From assembly GCF_026210795.1 (NCBI RefSeq), contig NC_089438.1:2749501-2813500 (forward strand): a stretch of DNA of 64,000 bases, given 5' to 3'. The DNA comes from Rhizophagus irregularis (Eukaryota > Glomeromycota > Glomeromycetes > Glomerales > Glomeraceae). Positions 36,348 through 49,334 of this stretch are shown piece by piece; position 1 is the first letter of the stretch; the number at the start of each line of letters is the position of its first letter. The translations under genes were made by a program, and so were the position numbers. Below the pieces are notes generated by a model. It worked only from the letters and a program-made list of their open reading frames with translations, was not told where the DNA came from and did no database searches.

Positions 36348-36581
36348 TTACTTTTTGCATACCATCTGGTGGCAATGATTTAATAAATCATGCACGTAAA
36401 GGTGCGGATGGTCTCTACATTTGTAAGTAATTAATTCTAGGTGACGGGAACCGTTGGGCACATCATTACAAGATATCATTGGCACATGTGGCATGACAGA
36501 TGATGGTACTTGAAAGTCATGCTTTGGACAATAAAGGTTATACAATTTTCTTCTCTTGTTACGTATATATAGCAAAATCAC
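36348..36581 (-). CDS. Unrecognised His/Cys-rich coding fragment (77 codons)
   Basis: The minus-strand frame has protein-like composition unlike its surroundings: YCPKHDFQVPSSVMPHVPMI, then CNDVPNGSRHLELITYKC and RDHPHLYVHDLLNHCHQM. Four Cys and seven or more His could bind zinc. I do not recognise a family. No clear splice partners are seen, so it may be one exon of a gene or a relic. The start codon at 36581 is arbitrary. Confidence 0.35.
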   Translation of the reverse strand: MILLYIRNKRRKLYNLYCPKHDFQVPSSVMPHVPMISCNDVPNGSRHLELITYKCRDHPHLYVHDLLNHCHQMVCKK

Positions 36582-38390
36582 ATTTTTAAATGATACGTAA
36601 ATTTATTAACTATTTTTAAGACCCTAATACTTTGTATGAAAAAACAATATTTTAAATTTAATTGTGGGAAAAAAACATTTATAAATGAATAGGTAATAAA
36701 AAAATTTGTTTTATATAGAAACTTGATTTGTAATAATTTCTTAATTATTTTAGATATAACCTTTTTTCCCATGATATTTATAGACTATTTTTTTTCATGG
36801 GTAATAACCTTTTTTTATTATATTCAATTAATTGTAAATATATAAAATTACATTATTTTTATTTATTCAAATGCTTTAATGATAAAACTTCTACTTTAAA
36901 CATTATTATAATTTTATTTTCCATATTAATTTGTGCTAAATTTTTTAATATTGAACTTGTTGTTGCAATATCATTCTTAATTACAGTCAGTTTCACTTCA
37001 TGAGCAACAATAAAAAGCTTTTTTTATTGAGAATAAATGCATTAATTTTAATTTCTTAATAACATATTTTTCATCTTTTTCATGATATCTTTCGTAGTAA
37101 GTATTAAATTAAAAATAGTTGAATTAAAAGAAAGAGTGTACATGAAATTTTGGTCCCTCTCTCTGACATGATTAATAACATCATAATTATATTTCTGTTT
37201 TTAATTAATTTCTTGAGCACTTTTAAAATTTCAGGTTCAAATTTATATAACGTCTTATTCGTATTTATTTTTAAATGTATTTCTTTTAAAATGATAATAA
37301 ATATTATATGAAATGGAAAACGACTTGAGAATACATTTAATCAGGTGCCGATACCTTTTTTTTTATTTAATATCAAATCAGATAAATTTATTATATTTTT
37401 ATGTGATACAAATAACCTGGAGTTACGAGAGATAATGTGCTTTAATATTTAGTGATGATCAAGTATATTATCTAAAGAAAAAAAATTGGGTATCGGAAAG
37501 AACGACGTAAATTTTAGTATCAAAAATATGGTATTATCAATAGATTCGTTAATTTACATGTTCTTCTCTTATTAAGTTATCCTAAACTAAAGTCTAAAGT
37601 GAAATAAAAATTTAATTAAATGGAAATTTACTAGAAGAGCTAAATAGAATTTTCGAGATTAAAACACATAGTTTCCAGACAAGTTCCCATATAATACCTG
37701 AAGAATTATAATTGTGAGAATTAGTGTTGATTTTTAATAAAGAAATCTTTAGTAATTATAATTAACTTAATTAACTTGTTCAACAGATGATCAAAATATT
37801 AACAATTTTTAAAAGCTATATATTGAGGTCCTCTTTTGGCTAAATAAAAATTAAATTAATTTACTACGATAGACTATTTATTTTTATACAAAGGCTTTAC
37901 AAAGATGTCCGTCGCTCAAAAATTGAGATTGGCTCATTTAGTCACACTTGTGTGTCCCAGACTTAACAAATAAAAATAAATTAATCACCTCAAATTCAAG
38001 TCTGAGCGATAACAAATCACTCTTTAATTTTAATTCCTCAAGAAATTTTCTTTCATTTTTATTTTATTATGTAAATCTTCAATTTTTATTACATGAAAAC
38101 TGCCGTACATCAAATTCACTAATATTATTGTCAATTAAGTTATTAATCTTTTTATTTTCAATAAATTCACCTAATAAATATTTCACTTGTTCAATTACCA
38201 AATTTTCTAAAAGATTTGTATCTTACCATATTATTGAATTTTATGTTTTATTTAAATGAAAAATAATATCCATTGATTACCCTATAATTTATATTAACTT
38301 TTCTATTTATGCTAACTAGGATATTGTAAACTTCATTTACCGTTCATCTAATTTTTCTAAGTATTGATAAAAGAATTTCCACTCTATATT
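36582..38390. other. Intergenic, AT-rich, no gene seen
   Basis: Open frames here (36797-37003, 37948-38259) are phenylalanine/isoleucine/asparagine-rich and unsupported. Confidence 0.4.
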
Positions 38391-38742
38391 AGGCCACACA
38401 AATTCAATTTTTCGGTTCACGTAACATTGAAATTTAAAATTGACCTGGGACCGGGGTTTATTGTTTATTAACAGTTAGTTTATATATAAAATCGGGACAT
38501 CTGACTGGTTGGATTTTAAAGGGGAGGGTAATTAAAGAATTTATTTTCGCTCCATAAGTTCTCAGCCACGTGATAAACTTATCCGCCAATAAAATTACGT
38601 ATTGATCACATGATAAACTTTTTATTCCTCTCTGAAATAAAATAAATAAATAAATAAATGATAAACTTTTTATATATAAACTTTAATTTGAAAAAGTGAC
38701 CCGACCGGGTGAAGTGAACCAAAAAATCGAATTTGTGTGGCC
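38391..38742. mobile_element. 352-base MITE with AGGCCACACAAATTC terminal inverted repeats
   Basis: The left end AGGCCACACAAATTCAATTT followed by TTCGGTTCAC is matched by the right end in inverse orientation, with about three mismatches over 30 bases. GACCTGGGACCGGGG near the left arm and GACCCGACCGGGT near the right arm are further related motifs. Flanking sequence is TATATT on the left and TATATA on the right; the exact target duplication is unclear. There is no coding capacity. Confidence 0.6.
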
Positions 38743-39206
38743 TTATATAAAATAAGTCCTCACGATTTGCAATTAATCAAATTTTAATATTGCTTAAAAT
38801 ATTAATTCACCTAACTTCCATATTAATTCTATACCGACAGAATTAAGTAAAATTACAAAATGTATGTAACACAATAACGTGCACTTGTACTTCCAACATT
38901 TCATTCAAAAAGATGCACCATCATCCAATTCAAATGTAAAAGTTAGTACGATAATATGTAGTTGTATGGGTTAAATATCACGCATATACCATACAGATCT
39001 ACATTGCTTATTATCAAATAAGGAAAGACCTAGCCGATCTATTGTGTACGCGTGACTTGTTTATAAATGATGTTTAACCAAATAAATAAAAATAAAAAAT
39101 AGCCAATTATTGTGTTACCTGTTACATACCGACAGAGTTAAGTAAAATTATATATAATCAAAATGTATAATAAAATTTTTTCTTACTTCTTTTTGTAATA
39201 AAAAAT
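38743..39206. other. 5' region of the RING-TPR gene
   Basis: No other gene is seen. The phrase CCGACAGA(A/G)TTAAGTAAAATTA occurs twice (about 38835 and 39129), a short direct repeat of unknown role. Confidence 0.4.
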
Positions 39207-42200
39207 ATGGAAGGAAGTTCAAGTCAGGTAAATTATTTTTAAACAATATAAAATTTAATTAATTGCATATCATTAAAACTAACATTATATAATAACAGAG
39301 TAGAAATTCTTCTACCAATACTGCTTCTGGTAGCTTAGAAAATAACGACTCTGTTTCATATAAAACGATTCTGTATGAAAATGTGTCCAACAATCGTATC
39401 CTTCTTAAATTAGAAGAGGATGGACTCATTACTCCAGATGACAAAGTAGAAGAACTTCTAAAAAATCTAACTAAACCAAGTTATTTGTATGCACTTAAAT
39501 TACTTTTTGAAAATTTACAAAATGAGTTTTTATTTCAATCCTTAATAAATTCGTTAGAAACTCTAATCGATCCCACTCCATTTAATTATTATACAAAAGA
39601 AAGTATGGCTAGACTAGAGTTACATTTAAGAACTTGGGTGACAGTCTTAGAACGAATTTGTTTTTCACCAATAGTACTTAGTAAAGAACTTCGAGATAAA
39701 GTTTATAATTCTTTAGCAAAATTTGCAGAAATTCATCGTAAAACAACTCAGGTTATCGAAATAGGACTTGATAATAATTTTAGGTCAAATTTTAATCAAT
39801 TCAATCAACAAAACAATAATCAAGATGAACAAATTATTAAAAAGCGTAATTATAATATTGATTTTTTATTAATCCATTTACGAGATACTCTTCATAGTTT
39901 ACGTGATGATGAAACTTGGTTTCAAGAAATTATACGAAGAATTAGAGACTTGCTTAAGACTGCATTGAATATTACACCAGGAATTCTGACAATAGCAGGA
40001 GTCAATCTTCCAAATGATTGTTCAATCTTATCAATACTTACTCAAATACGTCAAAGTTTAAGTTTTAAATATCCTGTAGCATCTTATTATGTAGATTGAG
40101 AATTATGTTAATAATTCAACATAATCTTTTCATTTGGTCTGGAAGTTCTGAAAAGATTATAAGTAAAAAATTTGGAGAATTGGTATTAATGGAATATATT
40201 TGGAGCTTTTTGGAAAGAGAATGGGTTGATGCTGCGGACAAATCTATTTTAGATTCTCAAACAAAATTTGATGAAGTATCAAATAAAGTCGCTAAAGCTT
40301 TAAAAAATACTGGAGGTTTTTTAAATGAACTTGCTGGAAATGAACCTATAGCACTACCACATACTTTATGGTTTGGAATATTAGATCTTGCCCAAAATCT
40401 TATCCAAAGATCATCTCTAATAGCAACATATGGTCTTTGTTATTATTTAGCAATTGAATCACTTAATAGAGCACCAAGCAGTTTTATCCAATTTAAATCT
40501 ATTGAATTATTATTACATTTATATAATATTGATAATAAAGTGTTTTCAATGATTGAAATTGATTTTGATCAATACACGCAAAAATTAAGTGAAAATAATT
40601 TGGAAGATTCTTTAGAAAAATTTCGAAATTTATTAACTTTTGTTAAAGAGAAATACCTTGAAGATTTAAAAATTCTAAGTAATAATACTGGAAAAGGAAA
40701 AGAAGGAAAAGGAAAAAACTTAAATCAAAATTCATATTTAAAGAAAGAACAAATATCAAATTCTAACATTTTAGATGTTATAGCAGATGAAATTACTTGT
40801 CCAATTAGTAGTGAACCAACAGATCAATTATGTATTTTAAAATGCCAACATATGTTAGCATTAAGCAATTTAAAAAAATTAAAGCAAAAAATATGTCCTA
40901 ATTGTCGAGAAAAAATTGAAGATAATGATATTAGATATTTACCACAAAATTCAATTTATAAAAATTTATATACAAAATTTTTGAATCTGGACATATTTTA
41001 CCTTCAATTGAATTAGAAAATTCCGATCAATCATATGATAGTGATGATTCAGATAATTCGGAAGTTGAACTCATATTAACTAAAAAAAAGAAATTTATGA
41101 ATTCAATTATTAAATTAAATTCAAAAATATCATCCCCAATACTTTCAAGAATTACAAAAAAACAACATCCAACATATCAAAATATTATAAAAGAAATAAA
41201 TGAAAAAAATTATGAAAAAGCTGAATCTTTATGCAAAGAATTTATAAATTTTTTTCCTAAAAGTTATTCTTTAAGATGTATTTTAGCGTATATTTATAGA
41301 TGTCTTAACGATTATGAACAAGCATACTTATTTTTAAAAGAAGCTATTGATTTAAATCCCAAAAGACCAGTTGCTTATTTTATTTGTGGAGAAATGTTTT
41401 TTAGACAAAATAAATATGATGAAGCAATAGATAATTTAAATATGTCAATAAATCAAAAAGCAAAAATAAATAACTTATATATATTACTCGGAAATAGTTA
41501 TTTATTACGTAATGATTATACAGCAGCTATAGAAAATTATAATATTGCATTAAAAAAATGATCCAAATAATTATTTATGCCTTAAAAATTGTGCATACAC
41601 TTATGAAAAAAAAGGAGATAATTTAAATTTAAATACTTTAAATTTATTAGATAAATTATTAAATCTCAATAAGGAGGATTCTTTGGTTTTATGTTATTAT
41701 GGAGAAATTTTATATAATATGACACAATATAGAAAAGCTATATCATACTTTACAAAAGCTTATACTATAGATCCAGAAAACATTCATAACTTGAATAGGA
41801 GAGCTATTACATACTATATTATTAAAGAATATGACAAAGTATTATCAGATCTTGATAAAATTATACAATTAGATCCATTAAATAGTTCAGCATATTATCT
41901 TAAAAGTTTAACATATTATACAAAGAATGATATTAATAATGCTAAAATATCATTTAAAAAGTGTGCAGAATTATTGAATCCTGATAATATTTTAGCGAAG
42001 ATTCAGTCATTTCATCTAGAATACTTACTAAATAAAAATAGTTCTAAAGATTTAAACAATATATTAACAAAAATCACAAAAATCAATCAAATTCTTAATA
42101 ATCGTAATATTTATGAAAGTAATTTACTACATTTCGTTAAATGCAAAATTTATATTGAATTAAAAAAGTATAGTGAAACAAAACTAGCTTTAAATAATAT

Positions 42201-43208
42201 ACAGAACTTGGCATTTATTAGTTATTTTATACAAGATCATCCAGACTTTAGGTCATATTTATATGAAGTTTATGTAATTTACCAAAAGAATTTTACCTAT
42301 ATTGGAATTGTCAACAAAAATGATAATGAACTTATCAATGTCGATGAAGTTGGTAAATATATGTATATGTATAAAGGTAAGAAAATTATTCAAATCAATT
42401 ATTATTTTCTAGTTAAGTTAATTGTTGATTAATATCTTAAACTCATTAGAACATGGAGTATATTTTGTTTCAAATCTTACAAATTTGAATGGGGATCTTC
42501 GTCAATTTAAAGAAAGTGATATAAGCAGGTAAAGTCTACTCATAATAATGCTTTAAGTCAAATTGTCTTAAATACAAATTAATCATAATTTAAAATTGAA
42601 GTTTATCAGGAAAGGTAATATCTTCTAAAAACGAAAATCTTTGTTTGGATTTGCCTTTGATAAATAGTAAATATAATACGTATTATATTTGTAAAATGAA
42701 TGTTAAAAAAATATTATCCAAGGATTGCTTCATAAAATTTATTGATCGCGTAAGTTAATTAATTAAATTTCTATTATTTTATTTAATTTTAATTTAATAT
42801 TAACTTAATTATAGAATTATCAAGAAGATTATATGTTAAAACATGAAGATGTATCAAAACTTGAGGGGTTAGGTTGGATAGAATATCGGATTTCAATAAG
42901 AACTTCAAAACTTTCAATTGAAATAAATTCTATTGAAATGGTATGTTCCTATTTACTTATTCAAATTAATTTCCTTTCAGAACAAAATATAATATTATTT
43001 TTGTTTCACATAGCAAATAGAATATATTCGACATGACTATTATGTAAACACAATAACTTACATTCCTGACATGAGTTTTATGAGTTATTTGTTACCAGAT
43101 TATCACAAATTTTTCTCAAATGTTCCAGAAACTTTCAAAGATAAGTATTTTTCAAGAAAAGAAATGGAAAATTTACTTGATTTAAAATATATCCTTAACA
43201 ACTTATAA
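39207..43208 (+). pseudogene. RING-like plus TPR protein gene with homopolymer frameshifts
   Basis: Exon 1 is 39207-39227 (MEGSSSQ). Exon 2 runs 39299-42376, and further exons lie at 42450-42528, 42610-42749, 42815-42940 and 43014-43208 (ending LDLKYILNNL). The N-terminal helical region is followed by a RING/U-box-like motif, CPISSEPTDQLCILKCQH then CPNCREKIEDN (about 40798-40920). Several TPR-like repeats cover 41190-42000. The frame is broken three times by single bases: near 40096 (a G lost from a G pair), near 40980 (a T lost from a T run) and near 41555 (an A gained in an A run). Coding quality is otherwise intact on both sides. The 42528/42610 junction also does not keep frame as I place it. 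A ubiquitin ligase of a Rhizophagus multigene family is likely. Sequencing error and true decay are both possible. Confidence 0.72.
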
Positions 43209-45277
43209 TCATTTACTTTTCTTAAATTGCCACTTTGTTTTATTCAACATATTTTGAAAATTTTTTACAATTTAACCATTTTATCTATAAAAGAAATCTT
43301 TCGTTTCAGGAATTTTTTATTGAAAAATATACATGTTGGAAATTTACTATCTACTCCTGGGAAAATATACAAAAATTTTGTATGGTGTAGGATACTTCAT
43401 AAAATGTTAGTAACTCCACTTTATAGCAAGTGATAGAATATTATGTAAAACGTTTATTCAAATTTTTAACTAGAATATAACAAGATTATTAGTTAAATCT
43501 AGCAGCCAATGTTTTATTATTTACGACAAACATCACTAAAACAAAATGTATTGCATATTATTTTATTTGATATAATAAATTTTATTTAACAAATTATAAA
43601 ATGTATATTTTAATCTTTATTTTCTTTTAGGAATTTAGATCTGCTATAGTAAAATGCTTCAACATTTAAATTCCATTGAATGTTTTAATTTCAATAATTT
43701 CATTAATATATGATCTATTTAAAGGTGAATTATCTCAACATTTTATCATTAAATCAGTATTAAATCTAAATTAGATTTGGAGTTCCTTTAATATCGAAAA
43801 ATTCATTACGTGATAATAATATATCGTATTTTCAGTGGTATAACACTATAATTTGAATTTTTATTTTTTTCTTCAAAAGATTCTGAAAAATTCTTATAAA
43901 ACGTTTTCCACTATGAAAATCGCGATGTACGTATCCTAACTGCTAATATATAATAATAATATGGAAATTGTCCAACCAATCAGTTTCTAATCAAGCTGAA
44001 AATATTAATGCAACACAGATTTTTAATGAAGCACAAAGGTTTGTATTACCATAAAATTTGAATTATAAAAAATGATTGTATTGCATTTCTGTATTTTACT
44101 GAATGGTTTCTTCTTTTTATAATATTTGATTTGAGGTTAATATTGCTTATATTTCAGGATCAATTTTAGTAAAAGGATAAAAAATATTAAATATTTTTTT
44201 TTTTGCCAGGCTAAAGAAGGATTTATATATCATTGCATATTGTACTCGGTAATAAATATTTTATATAGTGAACTTTAGATGGTACCACAACCCTACCTTA
44301 TATAAATTTTCTGGATAAATGATCTTTCTAGTTTTCATTCCAAAAAAAAAGACTCCTCGAGATATGTGATCAATTTTCTAAAAAAATTTTTATGGGGCTA
44401 GACGGCTAGTAGAGAGCATAGTGGGCTTTGGTAGATAGAAAAGATATAGCATCTATTTTATATTCAGTCTATAACTCCATATATTTGTATATTTTAAATA
44501 AAATATACAGTATGTATCATAATTTAAATAAAAATGCATATTGCTAAAAAAGAAGTAATAAAATTTCTAAACTGCTAAAAAACAAACGAGATCGTACCAA
44601 TAATTATGTTACACAAACAATTTGTTAACTCCATTTTAACCTTCAATTCGCCACCACCCTAATTATGAGCAGACTATAGAGGATATAGAGTGGGCTAACT
44701 ATAAACTTATCGTCAATTAACTTTTAATTTATATAGGGAGAGTATAATGTTTATCTTTTTTGATGCACGATAAAATAATTTATTCATTAACTAATTTTAT
44801 TTATATTCCATACAAAAAAGTTTTTTATTACGGAAGGAACTAATAAAATTATGTAAGAACGTAATATATAAATTGCATCTATTTAATGTCATAAGAAAAG
44901 TAACATTTATTGGAATCTGATATGGTTAGTGCACTGAAGAAAAATACTGCATTAAAAGTATTTCCTTTGATGTAATACTAACAAGTTGGTTCAATCCATT
45001 ATATGGATAAAAATTTAGGAGAAAATAAAAAGCCTTAAAATGATTTTTGATAGTAGATGAACAAATGTCCTTATTATTTTATCACTATTCCAACGAATAG
45101 TTGATTTGTTAATAATGGTTGATGATAACAAATGTAAGATGCTGAATTACAATTACCTTACACATTAAAATGGTTTTATTTAAAATGTTTCGACTTAATT
45201 ATTGTAGCAGGTCATTGAGTCACTTTGAGATTTCGATAACAAAAATGTAACATAAAATGTGAAAAATTTAAGAACTA
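43209..45277. other. Intergenic, no gene seen
   Basis: The sequence is AT-rich. A small protein-like scrap around 43975-44038 (reading SNQSVSNQAENINATQIFNE) ends at a GT, but no partner exon was found. Nothing else is supportable. Confidence 0.4.
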
Positions 45278-45536
45278 TTACTTACGACAATTGCAATGTG
45301 CAAAGCATTTCCCGCAACTTTCACAAGCTTCTTTATATTTTATAGCGCCTTCACCACATCTCGTGACACAGTGACAACTATCTCCATATGTCTTGCCAGT
45401 ACTTCCGCAGCAAACGCAACCTAATAATGAATGAATTTTATTAGTCCATAGTCTACGCATAGGAGAGTATAATATTAGGCAAGTTAAAAATCATATTATA
45501 ATCTCAAGTGACTCAATGACCAATTTACTTACACAT
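45278..45536 (-). CDS. Metallothionein-like 48-residue cysteine-rich protein, two exons
   Basis: Exon 2 (45420-45278) encodes a Cys-rich peptide. Joining it to a 4-base exon ATGT at 45536-45533 (donor GTAAGT, intron 45532-45421, acceptor TTATTAG) gives a 48-residue protein starting MCCVCCGSTG. Its twelve Cys are at 2, 3, 5, 6, 17, 19, 23, 34, 37, 40, 44 and 46; His is at 18 and 43. Paired CxC, CxxC and CC spacing and the small size fit a metallothionein, which buffers Cu, Zn or Cd in the cytosol; AM fungi have such genes. Without the mini-exon the open frame starts MRRLWTNKIHSLLG, with an unlikely non-Cys leader that is really intron. The short first exon is inference from splice signals. Confidence 0.65.
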
Positions 45537-46573
45537 TATTTATATAATTCGTAAAGGGAGGAGAACACTGCCGCTTTAAATATTATTTTTTAGATGAATA
45601 AATCAAAGGTTGGACTTGCATAATTATTCCACAATGATCTACTAAAGGCGTTAAGTTGTCCACATAGATGACGTAATTTTCATTTGAATAACACAGCCAC
45701 ATTCCTTTAGCGGTTAATCTACTGTCTTGGAAAATCTACTTTATCTCTCACAGCCACGTGCGTTCTTTGTTATTCACAATCTAAATTATGAAAACGATTG
45801 TAACTGAAAGCCTTGTGAAAATAATTTTTGTAAAAAACTTGTATTTTATACTTATTCGTTAATATTAAACGGTTATTAATAATAATGTAAAGCAAATAAA
45901 AACAAATGTTTACACCGTAACTAGACTAGAATGATTTATACAAAAATTATTTTGTTATTTTCTAATAAACCTTTTTTTTTTTTAAACAATTGAAATGTAT
46001 TGATTACTAATTGGCCTAAATAAGTGTATATTTGGATGTAACATCTGTTGGGAATAACTTGCGTTACAATAATCTGTTTGTATAAACGTAATAATTATTG
46101 TATTTACACAATAAGCGACGGACTTCAACGGTTTCCGGTTTGCATTTACGTCATCAAAGCTTTTGACCCATATTTCAAGTTGTTAATTCAAGAGTTCAAG
46201 TTGCTCATCTCATAGTACATTTCATACCTATTTTAATTTGGTGTGATGTAACATCTCCTTTACTTCACCCTCGTTAATAAAACAACAATTTTACGACGAT
46301 TGCGGCTCAAAATAGTAATTCATTGAAATCAACATCTCGCATTTTCACATTATAATTTAAAAGTGCTCTGCCCTTCAATAGTAGACTTTAACATGACGTG
46401 ATGTAGAAAAACGTGGCAAAAATACTCATTGGTAATAATATGAAATCATGAAACACGTGTTACTATAGAAAATTTTCTTATATAAATACTTTAAGAAATT
46501 TCATATAAAACAAATTAACAACTGAAACAACGAATTAATTATTTTATATAACATACTGTACATAAAATCAATC
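45537..46573. other. Divergent promoter interval with CACGTG motifs
   Basis: This lies between the metallothionein-like gene (-) and a signal-peptide ORF (+). CACGTG occurs at about 45753 and ACACGTGT at 46454. A TATATAAATA box at 46481 lies about 90 bases before the start at 46574. Unlike most of the intergenic DNA, it keeps scattered GC-rich words. Confidence 0.45.
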
Positions 46574-46660
46574 ATGCAATTTAAATACTTGATATTGATT
46601 TTTGTCTTTACTATTGTTTCAGCGGGTACTAATTATATTACCTGTAAATTACTCCTTTAA
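46574..46660 (+). CDS. Signal-peptide-only ORF (28 codons), probably a truncated secreted-protein gene
   Basis: The ORF starts MQFKYLILIFVFTIVSAG, a good secretion signal with a hydrophobic core and an Ala-Gly cleavage context. It then stops ten residues later. A TATA box and a plausible 5' leader precede it. The coding sequence runs directly into the truncated end of an opposing gene fragment, so it looks like the first exon of a secreted protein that was cut by rearrangement. A genuine tiny secreted peptide, or a first exon with a donor at GGTACT or CTGTAAAT, is the alternative. Confidence 0.4.
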   Translation: MQFKYLILIFVFTIVSAGTNYITCKLLL

Positions 46661-47046
46661 GTCGATATAAATCATTCCCCAATAATTATAAGTGAAAGGA
46701 TTGTTTACATCTTCAACTTTGCATAAGCCATTAACAAAAAATTTTTTCTTACGGAATAAAATCTAAGAGGATTTGCTTTTGGAAGGAAACAAAAATTAAA
46801 AGGTTGTATATTTAATGTATCTGATGAAAGATCAAATCCTTTAACAGTTCCAATTGGATAAATTATACGAATTGACAAATATTCTTCTACACAAATTCTG
46901 GGAGGATCTGTGTAGTTTACACGAATTATTCGAACGACTATTGTGTTATCTTCAAAACAATCTGTATTTAACACGATTGGTCTTGGAGCGATTACAAGTG
47001 GCGGTTCTTTAATTGTAATGGATGATTTTATTGGTGATAGTGTCAT
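46660..47046 (-). pseudogene. Truncated 5' part of a Rhizophagus secreted/cell-surface protein family gene
   Basis: The frame from 47046 reads MTLSPIKSSITIKEPPLVIA, then IRVNYTDPPRICVEEYLSIR and FYSVRKNFLLMAYA. This conserved core I recognise from a large Rhizophagus family of proteins with N-terminal signals. The frame shifts by one base near 46712, after which VEDVNNPFTYNYWGM continues the family pattern. A stop near 46665 follows and the rest of the family's length is missing. Hydrophobic codons just upstream (FHFIILSIIL) look like a signal peptide whose Met is lost. Function of the family is unknown. Confidence 0.5.
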
Positions 47047-47268
47047 TAAAATTATTGATAAAATTATAAAATGAAAGACATGATTTAATTTTATTTTGAA
47101 TTTTTTTTATTGGAATAAAATGAGCAAGAAATAATTAAACCTTTTTTTTTTTAAAAAAAAAGGAAAAGATGAACTATTATTCTTATTATTCTCAAAAATT
47201 ATATGCACGTTTCTATTAAACAGAAGTAGTAATGAATACTGCTGATTTCATTTTATTATGCATAGGAC

Positions 47269-47480
47269 TTACTTCTTTTTTACATTCAAAAACTTCAGAT
47301 AGTCTTTAAGTCGTTCACGGCAATTTGTGATCTTTGAATAAGTAAATTCAATTATTAAATTCTTTGTCAATCCATTGTAAATTTGTCTCCGTTTGACTTT
47401 TTCGGAATCTTTGAATGAACTCTTTTTTATTGCGTGTTCCAATTATTTCTACTCCGCTATATTTGAAATTTTTCATGAAA
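47269..47480 (-). pseudogene. C-terminal coding fragment of an unrecognised gene
   Basis: The minus strand reads SGVEIIGTRNKKEFIQRFRK, then ETNLQWIDKEF. After one shift near 47360 it reads IEFTYSKITNCRERLKDYLK and FLNVKKK followed by stop at 47271-47269. This is protein-like in charge and spacing, unlike the flanks. It is probably the tail of a multigene-family member; no domain is assigned. Confidence 0.35.
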
Positions 47481-49330
47481 ACAAATTTACTAGTAAATCA
47501 ACTACTAAAATTTACTTAATTTATATAAAATAAAGAAGTTTTTATATTTATTTACACGTTCTTATACATATAATAATTTTATTTGTATCAACGAAAGTTT
47601 TCCCCCTTTCTGCATTAGATTAATAATAATTTTGAAAAGTAACATACTATGATTTTTTTTTATTAAAAAATTTACATATAAATAATTTATAGATAATTTA
47701 TCCAAAAATTATTGACAATAAATAATATCCTTGCAAAAACTTGTTTTCAGTAACTGCGTTGTAATTGTCACTGTACTACATATTTAAGAAATTAAGTTTC
47801 AGCTGTAACGATAATAACTTTCATATTGTGCAATGTCATAATATATTTATTAAATAAATAAGACTGATACATTTGATAACTTATATAATACTTAATAATA
47901 AACAATCAAAAATTCAATTATGCGATTGATTATTGTTATATGAGTACGATTATGTATAGGTAAATATATTTGACCATTGATGAATAAGTATAAGATTACT
48001 TTTTTATTATTATATAATATACAGCACATATTGTAACGTGTATTACCTACTCTTTTTAATCAAAGAAAAGTCAAAAGCGCCGTCATAAAAAATACTGTAC
48101 GATAATTAATATTATTTTTTTTAATTTCTTTTTAAGTTTCCTGCAAAATTATTTCTAAAATGAAAATCATTTAATATTAATTAATATGAATAACCACCAT
48201 GTAGACTCGCATCAATTTTATAATCGCGTCATTCGTGAAAATAATAATTTACAAGTATATTTTCGTAGATCAAATTAATGCTGGCCGGACTTACAATAGT
48301 GCAGGCTGAACTTAATAACCACATCACGTGAATGACGTGATATTACATAGATTTAAAAGTATTGAAATTTATTCCTCACTTTCAACAACTAGTATAAAGA
48401 ATACAAGAAAATCGATAAATAAATAAATATATATAAATATATAAAATATTGTTATTTAACAGAGACTTAGCTTAGATTGACTTGATTAGCGAGACCTGAT
48501 AATAAATTTGATGGAATGATTAATTTTATTCCTAAATTTGATTTTTTTTATTTGAGATAAATGACAATGAATATGCTTACTAAATAAAATATTATAATAT
48601 GAAAAGTATGTATAATATATTAAGTAATATAATATTAGGTACATTTAGTTTAATTACCGTGTCAAATTTTATCGAAATATTTTATTTACATCGGTCAAAT
48701 GTTGCACTAGTACTTGGTTTTAACTTTTTACCAACTTCCGGCATCACGTTTCAGTCGTTTCACGTTTAAATGAATATTGTGGTTCTGCACCCGTGTTAAT
48801 AATGAATTAAATTATTTTTGAAGAATTCGTTTTAATAATTAATATTAATATTAATAACAAAAGAAAAATATATATATATTATTTTACAAAGATAGAAATC
48901 AACAGTAAATATTTTATTCCGGAATTATTGTTCATGAATTTGTTTATAAGATCATTTTATCTTTTTTCTCAAATTAGAAATTTCTTCGATAATAACGCGT
49001 ATTTTAAACTATTTTACTATTATATTTTTTCAATGAAGGCAAAGTATTGTCACGTTTTACTACATTGCTTAAATAAAATAATATCCATGATTATTTCGAA
49101 CCGTAATTCCGTAAAAATTGTTGTATTGCGTGTAAATTTATAGACACAAGCAATAATACAAACGTCAACATGCGCTTATGCTGATCATTTTGAACTAGCA
49201 ACAAATTATTAAGTAAACATATATATAAAAAGAGTTTAATACGTCAGGGCAGTGTCAGGGCAGTAAAATATTTTATATGATTTATAACATACATTTAACA
49301 TTTTGAATTTTAAAATTAAAGTTTCCAATC
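47481..49330. other. Intergenic, no gene seen
   Basis: AT-rich. CACGTGAATGACGTG at about 48324 and GGCATCACGTTTCAGTCGTTTCACGTTT at about 48740 hold bZIP/CRE-like TGACG/ACGTCA-type words. The frame at 48928-49143 is unsupported. Confidence 0.4.
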
Positions 49331-49334
49331 TAGT

